64,000 nt of DNA from Mycobacterium sp. GA-1199 (GCF_001500045.1 NZ_LQIX01000056.1:62001-126000), one strand, 5' to 3'. Counted from the first letter of the stretch, positions 43,188-51,909 are shown. Program-made: numbers and translations. Notes: generated from the sequence alone by a model not told the origin.

Positions 43188-43252
43188 ATAATGGTTGGAA
43201 TTTGGTGAGCTAACTGTTCAACGACTACCTTGGATGACGTGGTGATGAAGCC

Positions 43253-44596
43253 GTGAGCGTGTTGCTTTTCGGGGTTTCGCACCGCAGTGCGCCGGTGTCG
43301 GTGCTCGAACAGCTGAGCACAGACGAGTCCGATCAGGCCAAGATCGTCGATCAGGTGCTGCAATCCTCGCTCGTCACCGAGGCCATGGTGCTGTCCACGT
43401 GCAATCGGGTCGAGATCTACGCCGTCGTCGATGCATTCCACGGCGGGTTGTCGGTGATCGGCCAGGTGCTCTCCGAGCACTCCGGAATGAGCCTCAACGA
43501 CCTCACCAAATACGCCTATGTGCGGTACGCCGAAGCGGCCGTCGAGCACCTGTTCGCGGTCGCGTCGGGCCTGGATTCCGCCGTCGTCGGCGAACAACAG
43601 GTCCTCGGCCAGGTGCGCCGCGCCTACGCCGCGGCCGAGGCCAACCACACCGTCGGACGCACCCTGCACGAACTGTCGCAGCGCGCGCTGGGCGTCGGCA
43701 AGCGGGTGCACACCGAGACCGGCATCGACGCCGCGGGCGCCTCGGTGGTGTCGGTTGCACTGTGCAGCGCCGAATCCAAGCTCGGCTCGCTGGCCGGCCG
43801 TACCGCGGTGGTCATCGGGGCCGGTTCGATGGGCTCGTTGGCCGCCAAGCACCTGACCCGCGCGGGCGTCGACCGGATCCACGTCGTGAACCGCAGCCAG
43901 CCGCGGGCCAAACGGCTCGCCGCGAACATCCGGGAACTGGGCGTCGAGGCGCACGCATTCCCGTTCGACCATCTGCCACCGCTGCTGACCGACGCCGACG
44001 TCGTCGTCTCCTGCACGGGAGCGGTGCGCCCGGTGGTATCACTGGCCGACGTGCACCGCGGCCTGGCGCACGGTCAGGAGCCCAAGCAGCTCGTCATCTG
44101 CGACCTCGGCATGCCCCGCGACGTCGACCCCGCCGTGGCCGGCCTGCCCGGTGTCTCCGTCGTCGACATGGACCGTATTCAGCGCGAACCGGCCGCCCGC
44201 GCCGCGGCCTCCGACGCCGAAGCCGCCCGCGCGATCGTCGCCGCCGAGGTCGCCAACTACCTGGCCGGTCAGCGGATGGCCGAGGTCACCCCGACCGTCA
44301 CCGCTCTGCGTCAGCGCGCCGCCGACGTGGTCGAGGCAGAGTTGCTGAGGCTCGATCACCGCCTGCCGGGCCTGGACGCCGTCCACCGCGACGAGGTCGC
44401 CAAGACGGTGCGACGGGTCGTCGACAAACTCCTGCACGCGCCGACGGTGCGCGTCAAGCAATTGGCGAGTGCGCCGGGCGGGGACAGCTACGCCGAGGCG
44501 CTGCGCGAGCTGTTCGAACTCGACCAGCAGGCCGTCGACGCCGTCGCGGGGCCCGAATTACCTTTGATCACACCGGATCTCGATAAGGCCGAGTAA
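43253..44596 (+). CDS. hemA: Glutamyl-tRNA reductase
   Basis: The protein has 447 residues from a GTG start. The catalytic Cys lies in LSTCNRVEIYA (Cys50 region). GEQQVLGQVRRAY, the NADPH loop VIGAGSMGSLAAKHL and the C-terminal dimerisation helices follow. It reduces Glu-tRNA to glutamate-1-semialdehyde, the first committed heme step; hemL at 54.3 kb does the next step. It leads the hemA-C-D-B run, with hemC 3 bp after its stop. Confidence 0.98.
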   Translation: MSVLLFGVSHRSAPVSVLEQLSTDESDQAKIVDQVLQSSLVTEAMVLSTCNRVEIYAVVDAFHGGLSVIGQVLSEHSGMSLNDLTKYAYVRYAEAAVEHLFAVASGLDSAVVGEQQVLGQVRRAYAAAEANHTVGRTLHELSQRALGVGKRVHTETGIDAAGASVVSVALCSAESKLGSLAGRTAVVIGAGSMGSLAAKHLTRAGVDRIHVVNRSQPRAKRLAANIRELGVEAHAFPFDHLPPLLTDADVVVSCTGAVRPVVSLADVHRGLAHGQEPKQLVICDLGMPRDVDPAVAGLPGVSVVDMDRIQREPAARAAASDAEAARAIVAAEVANYLAGQRMAEVTPTVTALRQRAADVVEAELLRLDHRLPGLDAVHRDEVAKTVRRVVDKLLHAPTVRVKQLASAPGGDSYAEALRELFELDQQAVDAVAGPELPLITPDLDKAE

Positions 44597-44599
44597 CGC

Positions 44600-45532
44600 T
44601 TGACTGTAATTCGGATAGGCACTCGCGCCAGTCTCCTGGCGACCACTCAGGCCGGTACCGTCCGTGACGCGCTCATCGCGAACGGGCATGAAGCCGAGCT
44701 CGTCCCCATCTCCACCGAGGGCGACCGCAACCAGGGCCCGATCGCCGAGATCGGCGTGGGCGTGTTCACCGCCGCCCTGCGGGAGGCCATCGACGACGGC
44801 CGGGTCGACGCCGCCGTGCACTCCTTCAAGGACCTGCCGACCGCCGCCGATGCCCGCTTCGTCGTAGCCGCGACTCCTCCGCGCGAAGACCCCCGGGACG
44901 CGCTGGTGGCACGCGATGGGCTGGTTCTGGGGGAGTTGCCGCAGGGTTCGCTGATCGGCACATCGAGCCCGCGGAGGGCGGCACAGCTTAGAGCACTGGG
45001 TCTCGGTTTGGAAATCCGCCCCCTAAGAGGCAACCTGGATACCAGGTTGAACAGGGTTAGCAACGGTGATCTCGACGGCATCGTAGTCGCACGGGCGGGA
45101 CTGGCTCGCATCGGGCGACTGGCCGATGTCACCGAGACTCTCGAGCCGGTGCAGATGTTGCCAGCGCCGGCTCAAGGTGCGCTCGCGGTCGAGTGCCGCG
45201 CAGGCGACACCGAGCTCGCCGCGCTGCTGGCGGAGTTGGACGACGCCGACACGCGCGCCGCGGTCACCGCTGAACGGGCCCTGCTCGCCCGACTGGAGGC
45301 GGGTTGTCACGCACCGGTGGGCGCGATCGCTGAGGTGGTCGAGTCCATCGATGAGGACGGCAACGTCTTCGAAGAGGTGTCGCTGCGTGGCTGCGTGGCG
45401 GCACTGGACGGATCCGACGTGATCCGCGCGTCCGGCGTCGGCACGACCGGCCGGGCCCGGGAGCTGGGGCTCTCGGTGGCCGAGGAGCTGTTCGACCTCG
45501 GGGCGCGCGAACTCATGGCGGACGCCAGATGA
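44600..45532 (+). CDS. hemC: Porphobilinogen deaminase (hydroxymethylbilane synthase)
   Basis: The protein has 310 residues from a TTG start 3 bp after hemA. The N-terminal IRIGTRASLLATTQA and HSFKDLPT are typical. The dipyrromethane cofactor Cys lies in LEAGCHAPVGAIAE. It joins four porphobilinogen units to hydroxymethylbilane. The rare TTG start right behind hemA suggests coupled, reduced translation. Confidence 0.98.
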   Translation: MTVIRIGTRASLLATTQAGTVRDALIANGHEAELVPISTEGDRNQGPIAEIGVGVFTAALREAIDDGRVDAAVHSFKDLPTAADARFVVAATPPREDPRDALVARDGLVLGELPQGSLIGTSSPRRAAQLRALGLGLEIRPLRGNLDTRLNRVSNGDLDGIVVARAGLARIGRLADVTETLEPVQMLPAPAQGALAVECRAGDTELAALLAELDDADTRAAVTAERALLARLEAGCHAPVGAIAEVVESIDEDGNVFEEVSLRGCVAALDGSDVIRASGVGTTGRARELGLSVAEELFDLGARELMADAR

Positions 45533-45577
45533 AGCAGTAGAGCTGCGATGAGCGTTGAGCGAAGAGCAGAGAGATGA

Positions 45578-47245
45578 GTGACTGAGATGACAGGCCAGAA
45601 CAGCGGGCGGGGGCGCAAGCCGAAGCCGGGCCGCATCACGTTCGTCGGCTCGGGTCCCGGTGACCCGGGACTGCTGACGACGCGGGCCCACACGGTGCTC
45701 GCCAACGCTGCCTTGGTGTTCACCGATCCCGACGTGCCCGAAGCGGTGCTGGCCCTGGTGGGTTGCGAACTGCCGCCCCCGTCGGGTCCCGAACCGGCCG
45801 AGGCCGCCGACAACGGCGAGGCCTCGGGCAAGGAAACACCGGCTCTGCCCGGCGGGCCGGATATCCGGTCGGCCGTGGGCGATCCTGCCGAGGTGGCCAA
45901 GACGCTGATCACCGAGGCACGCACCGGGGTCGACGTGGTCCGGCTGGTGGCGGGCGATCCGCTGTCGGTGGACGCGGTGATCACCGAGGTGTCGGCGCTG
46001 GCGAAGTCGCATCTGAACTTCGAGATCGTGCCGGGCCTGCCGGACACCACCGCGGTACCCACATATGCGGGTCTGCCGCTGGGGTCCGCGCACACCGTGG
46101 CCGATGTCCGCGATCCCGACGTCGACTGGGCCGCACTGGCCGCCGCGCCCGGTCCGCTGATCCTGCACGCGACGGCGTCACATCTGCCTGATGCGGCGCG
46201 CACGCTGATCGAGTACGGGCTGACCGACACCACGCCGCTGGTGGTCACCGCGAACGGCACGACGTGCCAGCAGCGTTCGGTCGAGACGACCTTGGCCGGG
46301 CTGCTCGACAAGGCCACCCTGGCGGGCAGCGAGCCGGCCGGTCCATTGGCCGGTCCGCTGGTGGTGACCATCGGCAAGACGGTGGCCAACCGCACCAAGC
46401 TGAACTGGTGGGAGAGCCGCGCACTGTACGGCTGGACGGTGCTGGTGCCCCGCACCAAGGACCAGGCCGGCGAGATGAGCGAGAAGCTGGTGGGCCACGG
46501 TGCATTGCCGATCGAGGTCCCGACCATCGCCGTCGAGCCGCCGCGCAGCCCCGCTCAGATGGAGCGCGCAGTCAAGGGACTGGTCGACGGCCGGTTCCAG
46601 TGGGTGGTGTTCACCTCCACCAACGCGGTGCGTGCGGTGTGGGAGAAGTTCAACGAGTTCGGTCTGGACGCCCGGGCGTTCTCGGGTGTGAGGATCGCCT
46701 GCGTCGGCCAGGCCACCGCCGAGCGGGTGCGGGCGTTCGGCATCAATCCCGAGCTGGTGCCGGCCGGGGAGCAGTCCTCGCTGGGTCTGCTGGATGAGTT
46801 CCCGCCGTACGACGACGTTTTCGACCCGGTGAACCGCGTGCTGCTGCCGCGCGCCGACATCGCCACCGAGACGCTGGCCGAGGGTCTGCGCGAACGCGGT
46901 TGGGAGATCGAGGACGTCACGGCCTACCGCACGGTGCGGGCCGCGCCGCCGCCCGCGCACACCCGCGAGATGATCAAGACCGGTGGCTTCGACGCGGTCT
47001 GCTTCACCTCGAGCTCCACGGTGCGCAACCTGGTCGGTATCGCGGGCAAGCCGCACGCGCGCACCATCGTCGCGTGCATCGGGCCCAAGACCGCCGAGAC
47101 CGCAGCGGAATTCGGTCTGCGCGTCGATGTGCAGCCCGAGGTGGCCGCCGTCGGACCGCTGGTCGAGGCGCTCGCCGAGCACGCCGCCCGGCTGCGCGCC
47201 GAGGGCGCTCTGCCCCCGCCGCGTAAGAAGAGCCGCCGCCGCTGA
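45578..47245 (+). CDS. hemD: Uroporphyrinogen-III synthase fused to a tetrapyrrole methylase-like domain
   Basis: The protein has 555 residues, about twice a plain HemD. The N-terminal half begins with a uroporphyrin methylase-like motif (ITFVGSGPGDPGLLTTRA), and the second motif (RLVAGDPLSVDAV) keeps GDP but lacks the usual FVFGRGGEE part, so its activity is uncertain. The C-terminal half (from about 285) is the HemD fold with VFTSTNAVRAVWE, LLPRADIATETLAEGL and CFTSSSTVRNLV. It cyclises hydroxymethylbilane to uroporphyrinogen III. The start is GTG 45578 or ATG 45587. The C-terminus is basic (RKKSRRR). Confidence 0.96.
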   Translation: MTEMTGQNSGRGRKPKPGRITFVGSGPGDPGLLTTRAHTVLANAALVFTDPDVPEAVLALVGCELPPPSGPEPAEAADNGEASGKETPALPGGPDIRSAVGDPAEVAKTLITEARTGVDVVRLVAGDPLSVDAVITEVSALAKSHLNFEIVPGLPDTTAVPTYAGLPLGSAHTVADVRDPDVDWAALAAAPGPLILHATASHLPDAARTLIEYGLTDTTPLVVTANGTTCQQRSVETTLAGLLDKATLAGSEPAGPLAGPLVVTIGKTVANRTKLNWWESRALYGWTVLVPRTKDQAGEMSEKLVGHGALPIEVPTIAVEPPRSPAQMERAVKGLVDGRFQWVVFTSTNAVRAVWEKFNEFGLDARAFSGVRIACVGQATAERVRAFGINPELVPAGEQSSLGLLDEFPPYDDVFDPVNRVLLPRADIATETLAEGLRERGWEIEDVTAYRTVRAAPPPAHTREMIKTGGFDAVCFTSSSTVRNLVGIAGKPHARTIVACIGPKTAETAAEFGLRVDVQPEVAAVGPLVEALAEHAARLRAEGALPPPRKKSRRR

Positions 47246-47269
47246 CCGCGAGACCGAAGGTGGGTTTGC

Positions 47270-48250
47270 ATGGCCTTTCCTAGGCATCGCCCCCGCCGGC
47301 TGCGCACGACTCCGGCGCTGCGGCGGCTGGTCGCCGAAACAACCTTGGAGCCAAGGCAACTCGTGTTGCCGATGTTCGTCGCCGACGGGATATCGGAGTC
47401 GCGCCCGATCGCCTCCATGCCCGGCGTCGTCCAACACACCCGCGACTCGCTGCGTCGCGCCGCCGCCGACGCGGTGGCCGCCGGTGTGGGTGGCCTGATG
47501 CTGTTCGGTGTGCCGCGCGACGAGGACAAGGATCCCACCGGCTCCGTCGGTGTCGCCGAGGACGGCATCCTCAACGTCGCCCTGCGCGATTTGGCGAGTG
47601 ACGTCGGCGAGGACACCGTGCTGATGGCCGACACCTGCCTCGACGAGTTCACCGACCACGGTCACTGCGGGGTGCTCGACTCCGCCGGTCGCGTCGACAA
47701 CGACCTGACCAACAAGCGCTACGTGGAACTGGCTGTGGCGCAGGCGGATTCGGGGGCACACGTCGTCGGGCCGAGCGGGATGATGGACGGCCAGGTCGCC
47801 GCGATCCGCGACGGCCTGGACGCCGCGGGACACACCGACACGGTGATCCTGGCGTACGCCGCGAAGTTCGCCTCGGGCTTCTACGGGCCGTTCCGGGAAG
47901 CGGTGGGCTCGAGCCTGCGCGGCGATCGTCGCACGTACCAACAGAATCCGGGCAACGCCCGCGAGGCGCTGCACGAGGTGGAACTCGACATCGACGAAGG
48001 CGCCGACATCGTCATGGTAAAGCCGGCGATGGGCTACCTCGACGTGGTGCGCGCGGCCGCCGACTTGTCGCCTGTTCCGGTGGCGGCTTACCAGGTCTCC
48101 GGCGAGTACTCGATGATCAGCGCCGCAGCCGCCAACGGCTGGATCGACTTGCAGACGGTGGCTCTGGAGACACTGACCAGCATCCGGCGGGCGGGAGCCG
48201 ACATCGTCCTGACGTACTGGGCGGCCGACGTCGCCCGTTGGCTGGCGTGA
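47270..48250 (+). CDS. hemB: Delta-aminolevulinic acid dehydratase (porphobilinogen synthase)
   Basis: The protein has 326 residues. The active lysines lie in AYAAKFASGFYGPFR and DIVMVKPAMGYLD. The metal segment reads ADTCLDEFTDHGHCG: the first and third Cys of the zinc type are there but the middle one is Asp, a hybrid site. It condenses two aminolevulinates to porphobilinogen. It ends the hemA-C-D-B run and overlaps the next membrane gene by 4 bp (GTGA). Confidence 0.98.
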   Translation: MAFPRHRPRRLRTTPALRRLVAETTLEPRQLVLPMFVADGISESRPIASMPGVVQHTRDSLRRAAADAVAAGVGGLMLFGVPRDEDKDPTGSVGVAEDGILNVALRDLASDVGEDTVLMADTCLDEFTDHGHCGVLDSAGRVDNDLTNKRYVELAVAQADSGAHVVGPSGMMDGQVAAIRDGLDAAGHTDTVILAYAAKFASGFYGPFREAVGSSLRGDRRTYQQNPGNAREALHEVELDIDEGADIVMVKPAMGYLDVVRAAADLSPVPVAAYQVSGEYSMISAAAANGWIDLQTVALETLTSIRRAGADIVLTYWAADVARWLA

Positions 48251-48699
48251 ATCCGGAGCCGCAGGGCCGACCGGATTCGGCCGGCCAGTCGCCTGAGCCG
48301 GGTGTCCGTCCAGACGATGTCGACACCGGCTTCTGGCTCTGGGTGGTCGCGCTTGTCCTGATGGTCGTCGGCCAGGTGGTCGACCTGCTGGTCAGCGAAC
48401 GCACCGAGGGGCTGCCCGCACCGGTGTTGGCCCTCTCGGTGGTGTTCATCGTGATCCTCGGCGCCGTGGCGCTGACCTTCCAGGTTTTGATGCGCAAGGG
48501 CTACCGGTGGGCTCGCACCGTGCTGACCGGCGCAGGTGTCGCCACAGTGGTGTACGCCGTGAGCAGCCTGTTCGGCGAGGACCGGCCGCCCGTGGCCGCG
48601 CTCGCCTACGCCGTCACCGCGATCCTCGGCTCGGTGCTGATCGTCGGCGGGGTGTACCTGCTGCACCGAAAAGACGCCAACGACTACTTCACCCGGTGA
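48247..48699 (+). CDS. Four-helix membrane protein (Rv0513-like)
   Basis: The protein has 150 residues from a GTG overlapping the hemB stop. A Pro/Gly-rich N-terminus precedes four transmembrane segments; the first begins FWLWVVALVLMVVGQVVDLL. The next gene resembles it (FWCWVVAAVMLMLGGLI), so the two look like duplicates. A link to heme synthesis is suggested only by coupling. The function is unknown. Confidence 0.82.
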   Translation: MNPEPQGRPDSAGQSPEPGVRPDDVDTGFWLWVVALVLMVVGQVVDLLVSERTEGLPAPVLALSVVFIVILGAVALTFQVLMRKGYRWARTVLTGAGVATVVYAVSSLFGEDRPPVAALAYAVTAILGSVLIVGGVYLLHRKDANDYFTR

Positions 48700-48719
48700 C
48701 CCGATAGGCTGACCCGACC

Positions 48720-49091
48720 ATGACCGCTCCTGCGCCGCGAACCCGCGTCGTCACCGCCGCCTTCTGGTGCTGGGTCGTCGCCGCGGTGATGCTGATGCTG
48801 GGCGGGCTGATCGCCGCCTCGGTGAACCTGCCGCCGCTGTTCCGCGGCGCCGGGGTGCTCACCGCAGTCGCCGGCGCCGGAATGGCGTTCCTTGCAGGTC
48901 GCAGCCGCGCGGGTGACGTCCGGTTCCGCCGGGCCGGCGTCGCGTTGGCGCTGACCATCGTCGTGTTCGTCGCGCTGCTCGCGATGCGCGGCGTCGTTCA
49001 CATCGTGACGCTGCTCGCGGTGCTGCCCCTCATCGCGGGCGCCGTCCTGATCACCCGGCCCAGCGCGAACGCACAAGGGGAAGCGACGTGA
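48720..49091 (+). CDS. Four-helix membrane protein (Rv0514-like)
   Basis: The protein has 123 residues. It has four transmembrane segments with a similar opening to the preceding protein (TAAFWCWVVAAVMLML). It overlaps the next gene by 4 bp (GTGA at 49088), so the small genes 48247-49866 seem to form one unit behind hemB. The function is unknown. Confidence 0.82.
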   Translation: MTAPAPRTRVVTAAFWCWVVAAVMLMLGGLIAASVNLPPLFRGAGVLTAVAGAGMAFLAGRSRAGDVRFRRAGVALALTIVVFVALLAMRGVVHIVTLLAVLPLIAGAVLITRPSANAQGEAT

Positions 49092-49570
49092 CCGACAAGC
49101 AGACCGCGCCGCAGGTGCTGTTCTACGAACAGGGCGCCAGCTGGTGGTGGTTGGCCGCCGGGCCCGCCGCGGCGATCGCCATGGGGTTGATCCAGGCGTC
49201 GGCCGGCTACGGATTCCAATGGGTGGTTCCCGGGATGTTCCTGGTCCTCGTCAGCGGCTTCCTCGCGATCCAGGTCAAGGCCGCCCGCATCCACACCTCG
49301 GTGGAGCTGACACCCGAGACGCTGCGGCAGGGCACCGAACGCATCAGTACCGACGAGATCGTGCGCATCTACCCCGAGGCGACCGGTTCGGAGCCACCGA
49401 AATGGCAGTCGGCCCGGGCGCTCGGCGAACTCACCGGTGTCCCGCGCGGGCGCACAGGCATCGGGCTGAAGATGACCAACGACCGCACCGCCCAGGCCTG
49501 GGCCCGCAAGCATCAAACGCTCCGGCAGACGCTGACCCAGCTCGTCGAAGAGCGCATTCCGCCGGCATGA
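49088..49570 (+). CDS. DUF3093-like membrane protein
   Basis: The protein has 160 residues from a GTG start. Two N-terminal transmembrane helices (LAAGPAAAIAMGLIQA and WVVPGMFLVLVSGFLAI) precede a cytoplasmic strand-rich domain (VELTPETLRQGTERI, KMTNDRTAQAWARKHQ). This resembles DUF3093, a family of unknown role. It shares ATGA with the following small gene. Confidence 0.8.
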   Translation: MTDKQTAPQVLFYEQGASWWWLAAGPAAAIAMGLIQASAGYGFQWVVPGMFLVLVSGFLAIQVKAARIHTSVELTPETLRQGTERISTDEIVRIYPEATGSEPPKWQSARALGELTGVPRGRTGIGLKMTNDRTAQAWARKHQTLRQTLTQLVEERIPPA

Positions 49571-49866
49571 CCGTCCGGGCCGCGCTCGAGTCGGTGCTGG
49601 CCGTCGCCGCCGCGGTGGGCAGCGTGCTGAGCTGGTTGGCGGCCAAGACGACGGTCGTGGTCCCGCCGGTGCTCGAAGGTGAACCCCGCACCACCTCAGT
49701 CGAGTACAGCGCGCCGATGCTGGGGCTCGCGCTGCTGTTGGCGGCGGTCGCCGGGGTGCTTCTGGTGCTGGCCATCGCGCACACGCGCCTTGCTCGCCGC
49801 CCCGCACCATCCCACGCCGCACCATCCGGCACCGCAACATCCGGCACCGCACCATCTGGCGAGTGA
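49567..49866 (+). CDS. Small membrane protein with repeat-coded C-terminal tail
   Basis: The protein has 99 residues. Two transmembrane segments are seen (ALESVLAVAAAVGSVLSWLA and MLGLALLLAAVAGVLLVLAIAH), with an outside loop between. The last 20 residues (APSHAAPSGTATSGTAPSG) come from a 15-bp tandem repeat and are probably disordered. ATG 49567 overlaps the DUF3093 stop. The function is unknown. Confidence 0.75.
   Translation: MTVRAALESVLAVAAAVGSVLSWLAAKTTVVVPPVLEGEPRTTSVEYSAPMLGLALLLAAVAGVLLVLAIAHTRLARRPAPSHAAPSGTATSGTAPSGE
49804..49860 (+). repeat. 15-bp tandem repeat in coding sequence (about 3.8 copies)
   Basis: The unit GCACCATCCGGCACC occurs at 49804, 49819, 49834 and 49849 with few changes. 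It encodes (A-P-S-x-x) units at the end of the small membrane protein and could vary in copy number in frame. Confidence 0.75.
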
Positions 49867-49950
49867 CCGCGTTTGCACCGTGACACGCCGTCACATCACG
49901 TACAAAACAGGTCGCTCGCCAGCATCGTGAGACCCCTCACAGCCGCTTGG

Positions 49951-49970
49951 TACAAAGTGCAAAATTTGTA
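49951..49970. promoter_or_regulatory. Inverted repeat TACAAA-N8-TTTGTA; candidate TetR operator
   Basis: There are perfect 6-bp arms 12 bp before the start of the DUF2236 gene. A further ACGTACAAAA occurs at 49898-49907. A TetR gene follows the DUF2236 gene in the same operon, so self-control through this site is plausible. The 116-bp gap holds nothing else I can name. Confidence 0.5.
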
Positions 49971-49982
49971 ACACTGTGTCCT

Positions 49983-50840
49983 ATGACCGAGTTGGTGGAG
50001 ACAGACAGGCCCGTCGACGATGCTTTGCCGCTGGGCCCGCAGTCGCTGGTGTGGCGCTATTTCGGGGACAACCGGATGTACCTGATCGGACCGCGCCCCG
50101 CGGTGCTGCAGAACATGCTGGCCGAACTCGGCCAAGGCGTGCTGGACCACTCGGTGTTCTTCGACGACACCGCCGCGCGGGTCAAGCGCTCGCTGCCCCC
50201 GATCTTCAACACGGTCTACGGCTCTGACGAAGACAACCCTGGAGCCCAGGTGCGCGACTTCCACGCCGACATCAAGGGCAAGATGCCCGACGGCGCCCGG
50301 TACCACGCCCTGGATCCGGAAACCTACTTCTGGGCACACGCGACGTTCGTCGAGCAGGTGCTCTACTTCGCCGACACCTTCGTCAAGCGGCTGAGCCGCG
50401 AGGAGAAGGAGCAGATCTACCTCGAGTCGAAGACGTGGTACCGCCGCTACGGTGTGAGCGACCGACCGATGCCCGCCACCTACGACGAGTTCGAATGCTA
50501 CTGGGATCGCATGCTCGACGAGATCGTCGTCGCGCACAAGACCGCGGTGTACGGCGTCGGCTACGTCACGAAGGGCTTCCCGTGCCCCAAAGGTGTTCCC
50601 GCATGGGCGTGGAAGCTGATCGCGCCGGTGTTCAATCCGCTCGCGGCGTTCCTGACCACAGGCGGCCTACCGCCCCGCGCGCGCGAGCTGCTGCAACTGC
50701 CGTGGAGTGAACGCCAGGAGCGCCGCTACCAACGCTTCGCGGCGTTGTGGCGGTCGCGTCCGGTCAACTGGGTGTGGGATCGTCTGCCGATGAGTTGGCG
50801 CTACAACAGCTACGCCCAAAAAGGTTATGCCCGGGCCTGA
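49983..50840 (+). CDS. DUF2236/MpaB-Lcp-like oxygenase family protein
   Basis: The protein has 285 residues. The pattern SLVWRYFGDNRMYLIGPRPAVLQ, HATFVEQVLYFADTF and YDEFECYWDRML is typical of DUF2236 (mycophenolic acid B/rubber oxygenase-like) proteins. These bind b-type heme through a conserved His, here the His of the WAHATF segment. It may act on a hydrophobic substrate. The TetR gene overlaps its end by 14 bp. Confidence 0.85.
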   Translation: MTELVETDRPVDDALPLGPQSLVWRYFGDNRMYLIGPRPAVLQNMLAELGQGVLDHSVFFDDTAARVKRSLPPIFNTVYGSDEDNPGAQVRDFHADIKGKMPDGARYHALDPETYFWAHATFVEQVLYFADTFVKRLSREEKEQIYLESKTWYRRYGVSDRPMPATYDEFECYWDRMLDEIVVAHKTAVYGVGYVTKGFPCPKGVPAWAWKLIAPVFNPLAAFLTTGGLPPRARELLQLPWSERQERRYQRFAALWRSRPVNWVWDRLPMSWRYNSYAQKGYARA

Positions 50841-51543
50841 CCCGGCCAACGGGCCTGATTCGTCGCCCGCGACTGGGCCTGATTCGTCGCCCGCGACGGG
50901 ACCCGATTCGTCGCCCGCGACGGAACCTGATTCGTCGCCCGCGACTGGGCCCGATTCGTCGCCCGCGACGGAAGCCATCCTGGATGCCGCCGTCATCGAG
51001 TTCGAGCGGCGCGGCTTCCGACGGGTCGCGCTCGACGACGTCGCCCGCCGCGCAGGCGTCAGCCGGACCACGATCTACCGGCGGTTCGCCAACCGCGACG
51101 AACTCGTGGCCGCGGTGATCGAACGCGAGAACATCGCGCTGTTCGCCGACATCGCCGAAGAGGTCAAACGAGCTGGGCCACAGTCGAATTACTACGTCGA
51201 GGCGTTCACCCTGTCGATCTTGAAGTTCCGCCGCCACCGCGTGCTGTACCGGATACTGACCGACGACCCCGCGCTGCTGCTCGAGCTCGCCCGCACGCAC
51301 TACGACGCCGCGATCACCCGGATGGCCGCTGCGTTGCGGGTCATCTTCCCCGCTGGGTTCGCCGAACGGATCGGCGAACAGACCGTCGAGGAGTTGGCCG
51401 ACACCATCCTGCGGTATGCGGTGATGGTGTTGCTGCTGCCCAGCTCCCAGCCACTGGAGTCCCCCGACGACATCCGCGCTTTCGCTCGCAAACACTTCCT
51501 TCCCAGCCTTCCCGCCGCTTTGCGAACAGTGCCCACCGGTTAG
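50827..51543 (+). CDS. TetR-family regulator with tandem-repeat N-terminus
   Basis: The protein has 238 residues. The first 48 residues are five copies of GPDSSPAT-type octapeptides and are surely disordered. A TetR helix-turn-helix then follows (VALDDVARRAGVSRTTIYRR) with a C-terminal ligand domain. There is no later start codon before the HTH, so the repeats seem to be translated. It overlaps the DUF2236 gene by 14 bp and probably controls it through the palindrome at 49951-49970. Confidence 0.88.
   Translation: MPGPDPANGPDSSPATGPDSSPATGPDSSPATEPDSSPATGPDSSPATEAILDAAVIEFERRGFRRVALDDVARRAGVSRTTIYRRFANRDELVAAVIERENIALFADIAEEVKRAGPQSNYYVEAFTLSILKFRRHRVLYRILTDDPALLLELARTHYDAAITRMAAALRVIFPAGFAERIGEQTVEELADTILRYAVMVLLLPSSQPLESPDDIRAFARKHFLPSLPAALRTVPTG
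50851..50970 (+). repeat. 24-bp tandem repeat, five copies, inside the TetR gene
   Basis: Units start at 50851, 50875, 50899, 50923 and 50947. Each holds CCGATTCGTCGCCCGCGAC or CTGATTCGTCGCCCGCGAC with small changes at the ends. Each adds eight residues in frame. This is a likely variable-number tandem repeat. Confidence 0.9.
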
Positions 51544-51588
51544 TCGAACTGCGTTTCGTATTTCGGCTCTCCGGGCAGTCGTAGTTCC

Positions 51589-51909
51589 ATGACCAGCGAA
51601 CAAGGGCAGGACCCAGGGTTCATCGAGGAGCAGCGGAAGGCCGAACCGGAGACCGACGAACACCATCAGGTCACCAGCGAACAGGAAACGCCGCCGCCCA
51701 CCGAGAAACCCGAAGTCACCGACGAACATCGGGAAAAAGCCAAAGAAATGCACAAGGCCTACGAGGAAGAGAGGCCGACCACCAAAATGCCGGGCACCGG
51801 CGGCGCGGTTGCGGGTACCGCGGTCAACGACTGGCTCGACGATGACGGCAACCCGAAGTTCACCAAAGAATCTGCGGGCAACGAGGCATCCGAGGGCAAC
51901 AGCAGCTGA
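51589..51909 (+). CDS. Small hydrophilic, probably disordered protein
   Basis: The protein has 106 residues, rich in Glu, Lys, Thr and Pro (EKPEVTDEHREKAKEMHKAY). A Gly/Ala segment (GTGGAVAGTAVNDWLDDDG) is the only part with possible structure. There are no transmembrane or enzyme features. The look is that of stress-type or spacer proteins. I do not recognise a family. It stands alone between the TetR and PNPOx-like genes. Confidence 0.65.
   Translation: MTSEQGQDPGFIEEQRKAEPETDEHHQVTSEQETPPPTEKPEVTDEHREKAKEMHKAYEEERPTTKMPGTGGAVAGTAVNDWLDDDGNPKFTKESAGNEASEGNSS

Noticed and set aside
45533..45577. Nine-codon minigene (ATG at 45548) between hemC and hemD
   Set aside because: The short open frame is likely by chance. 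It may lie in the leader of hemD but has no ribosome binding site of its own.
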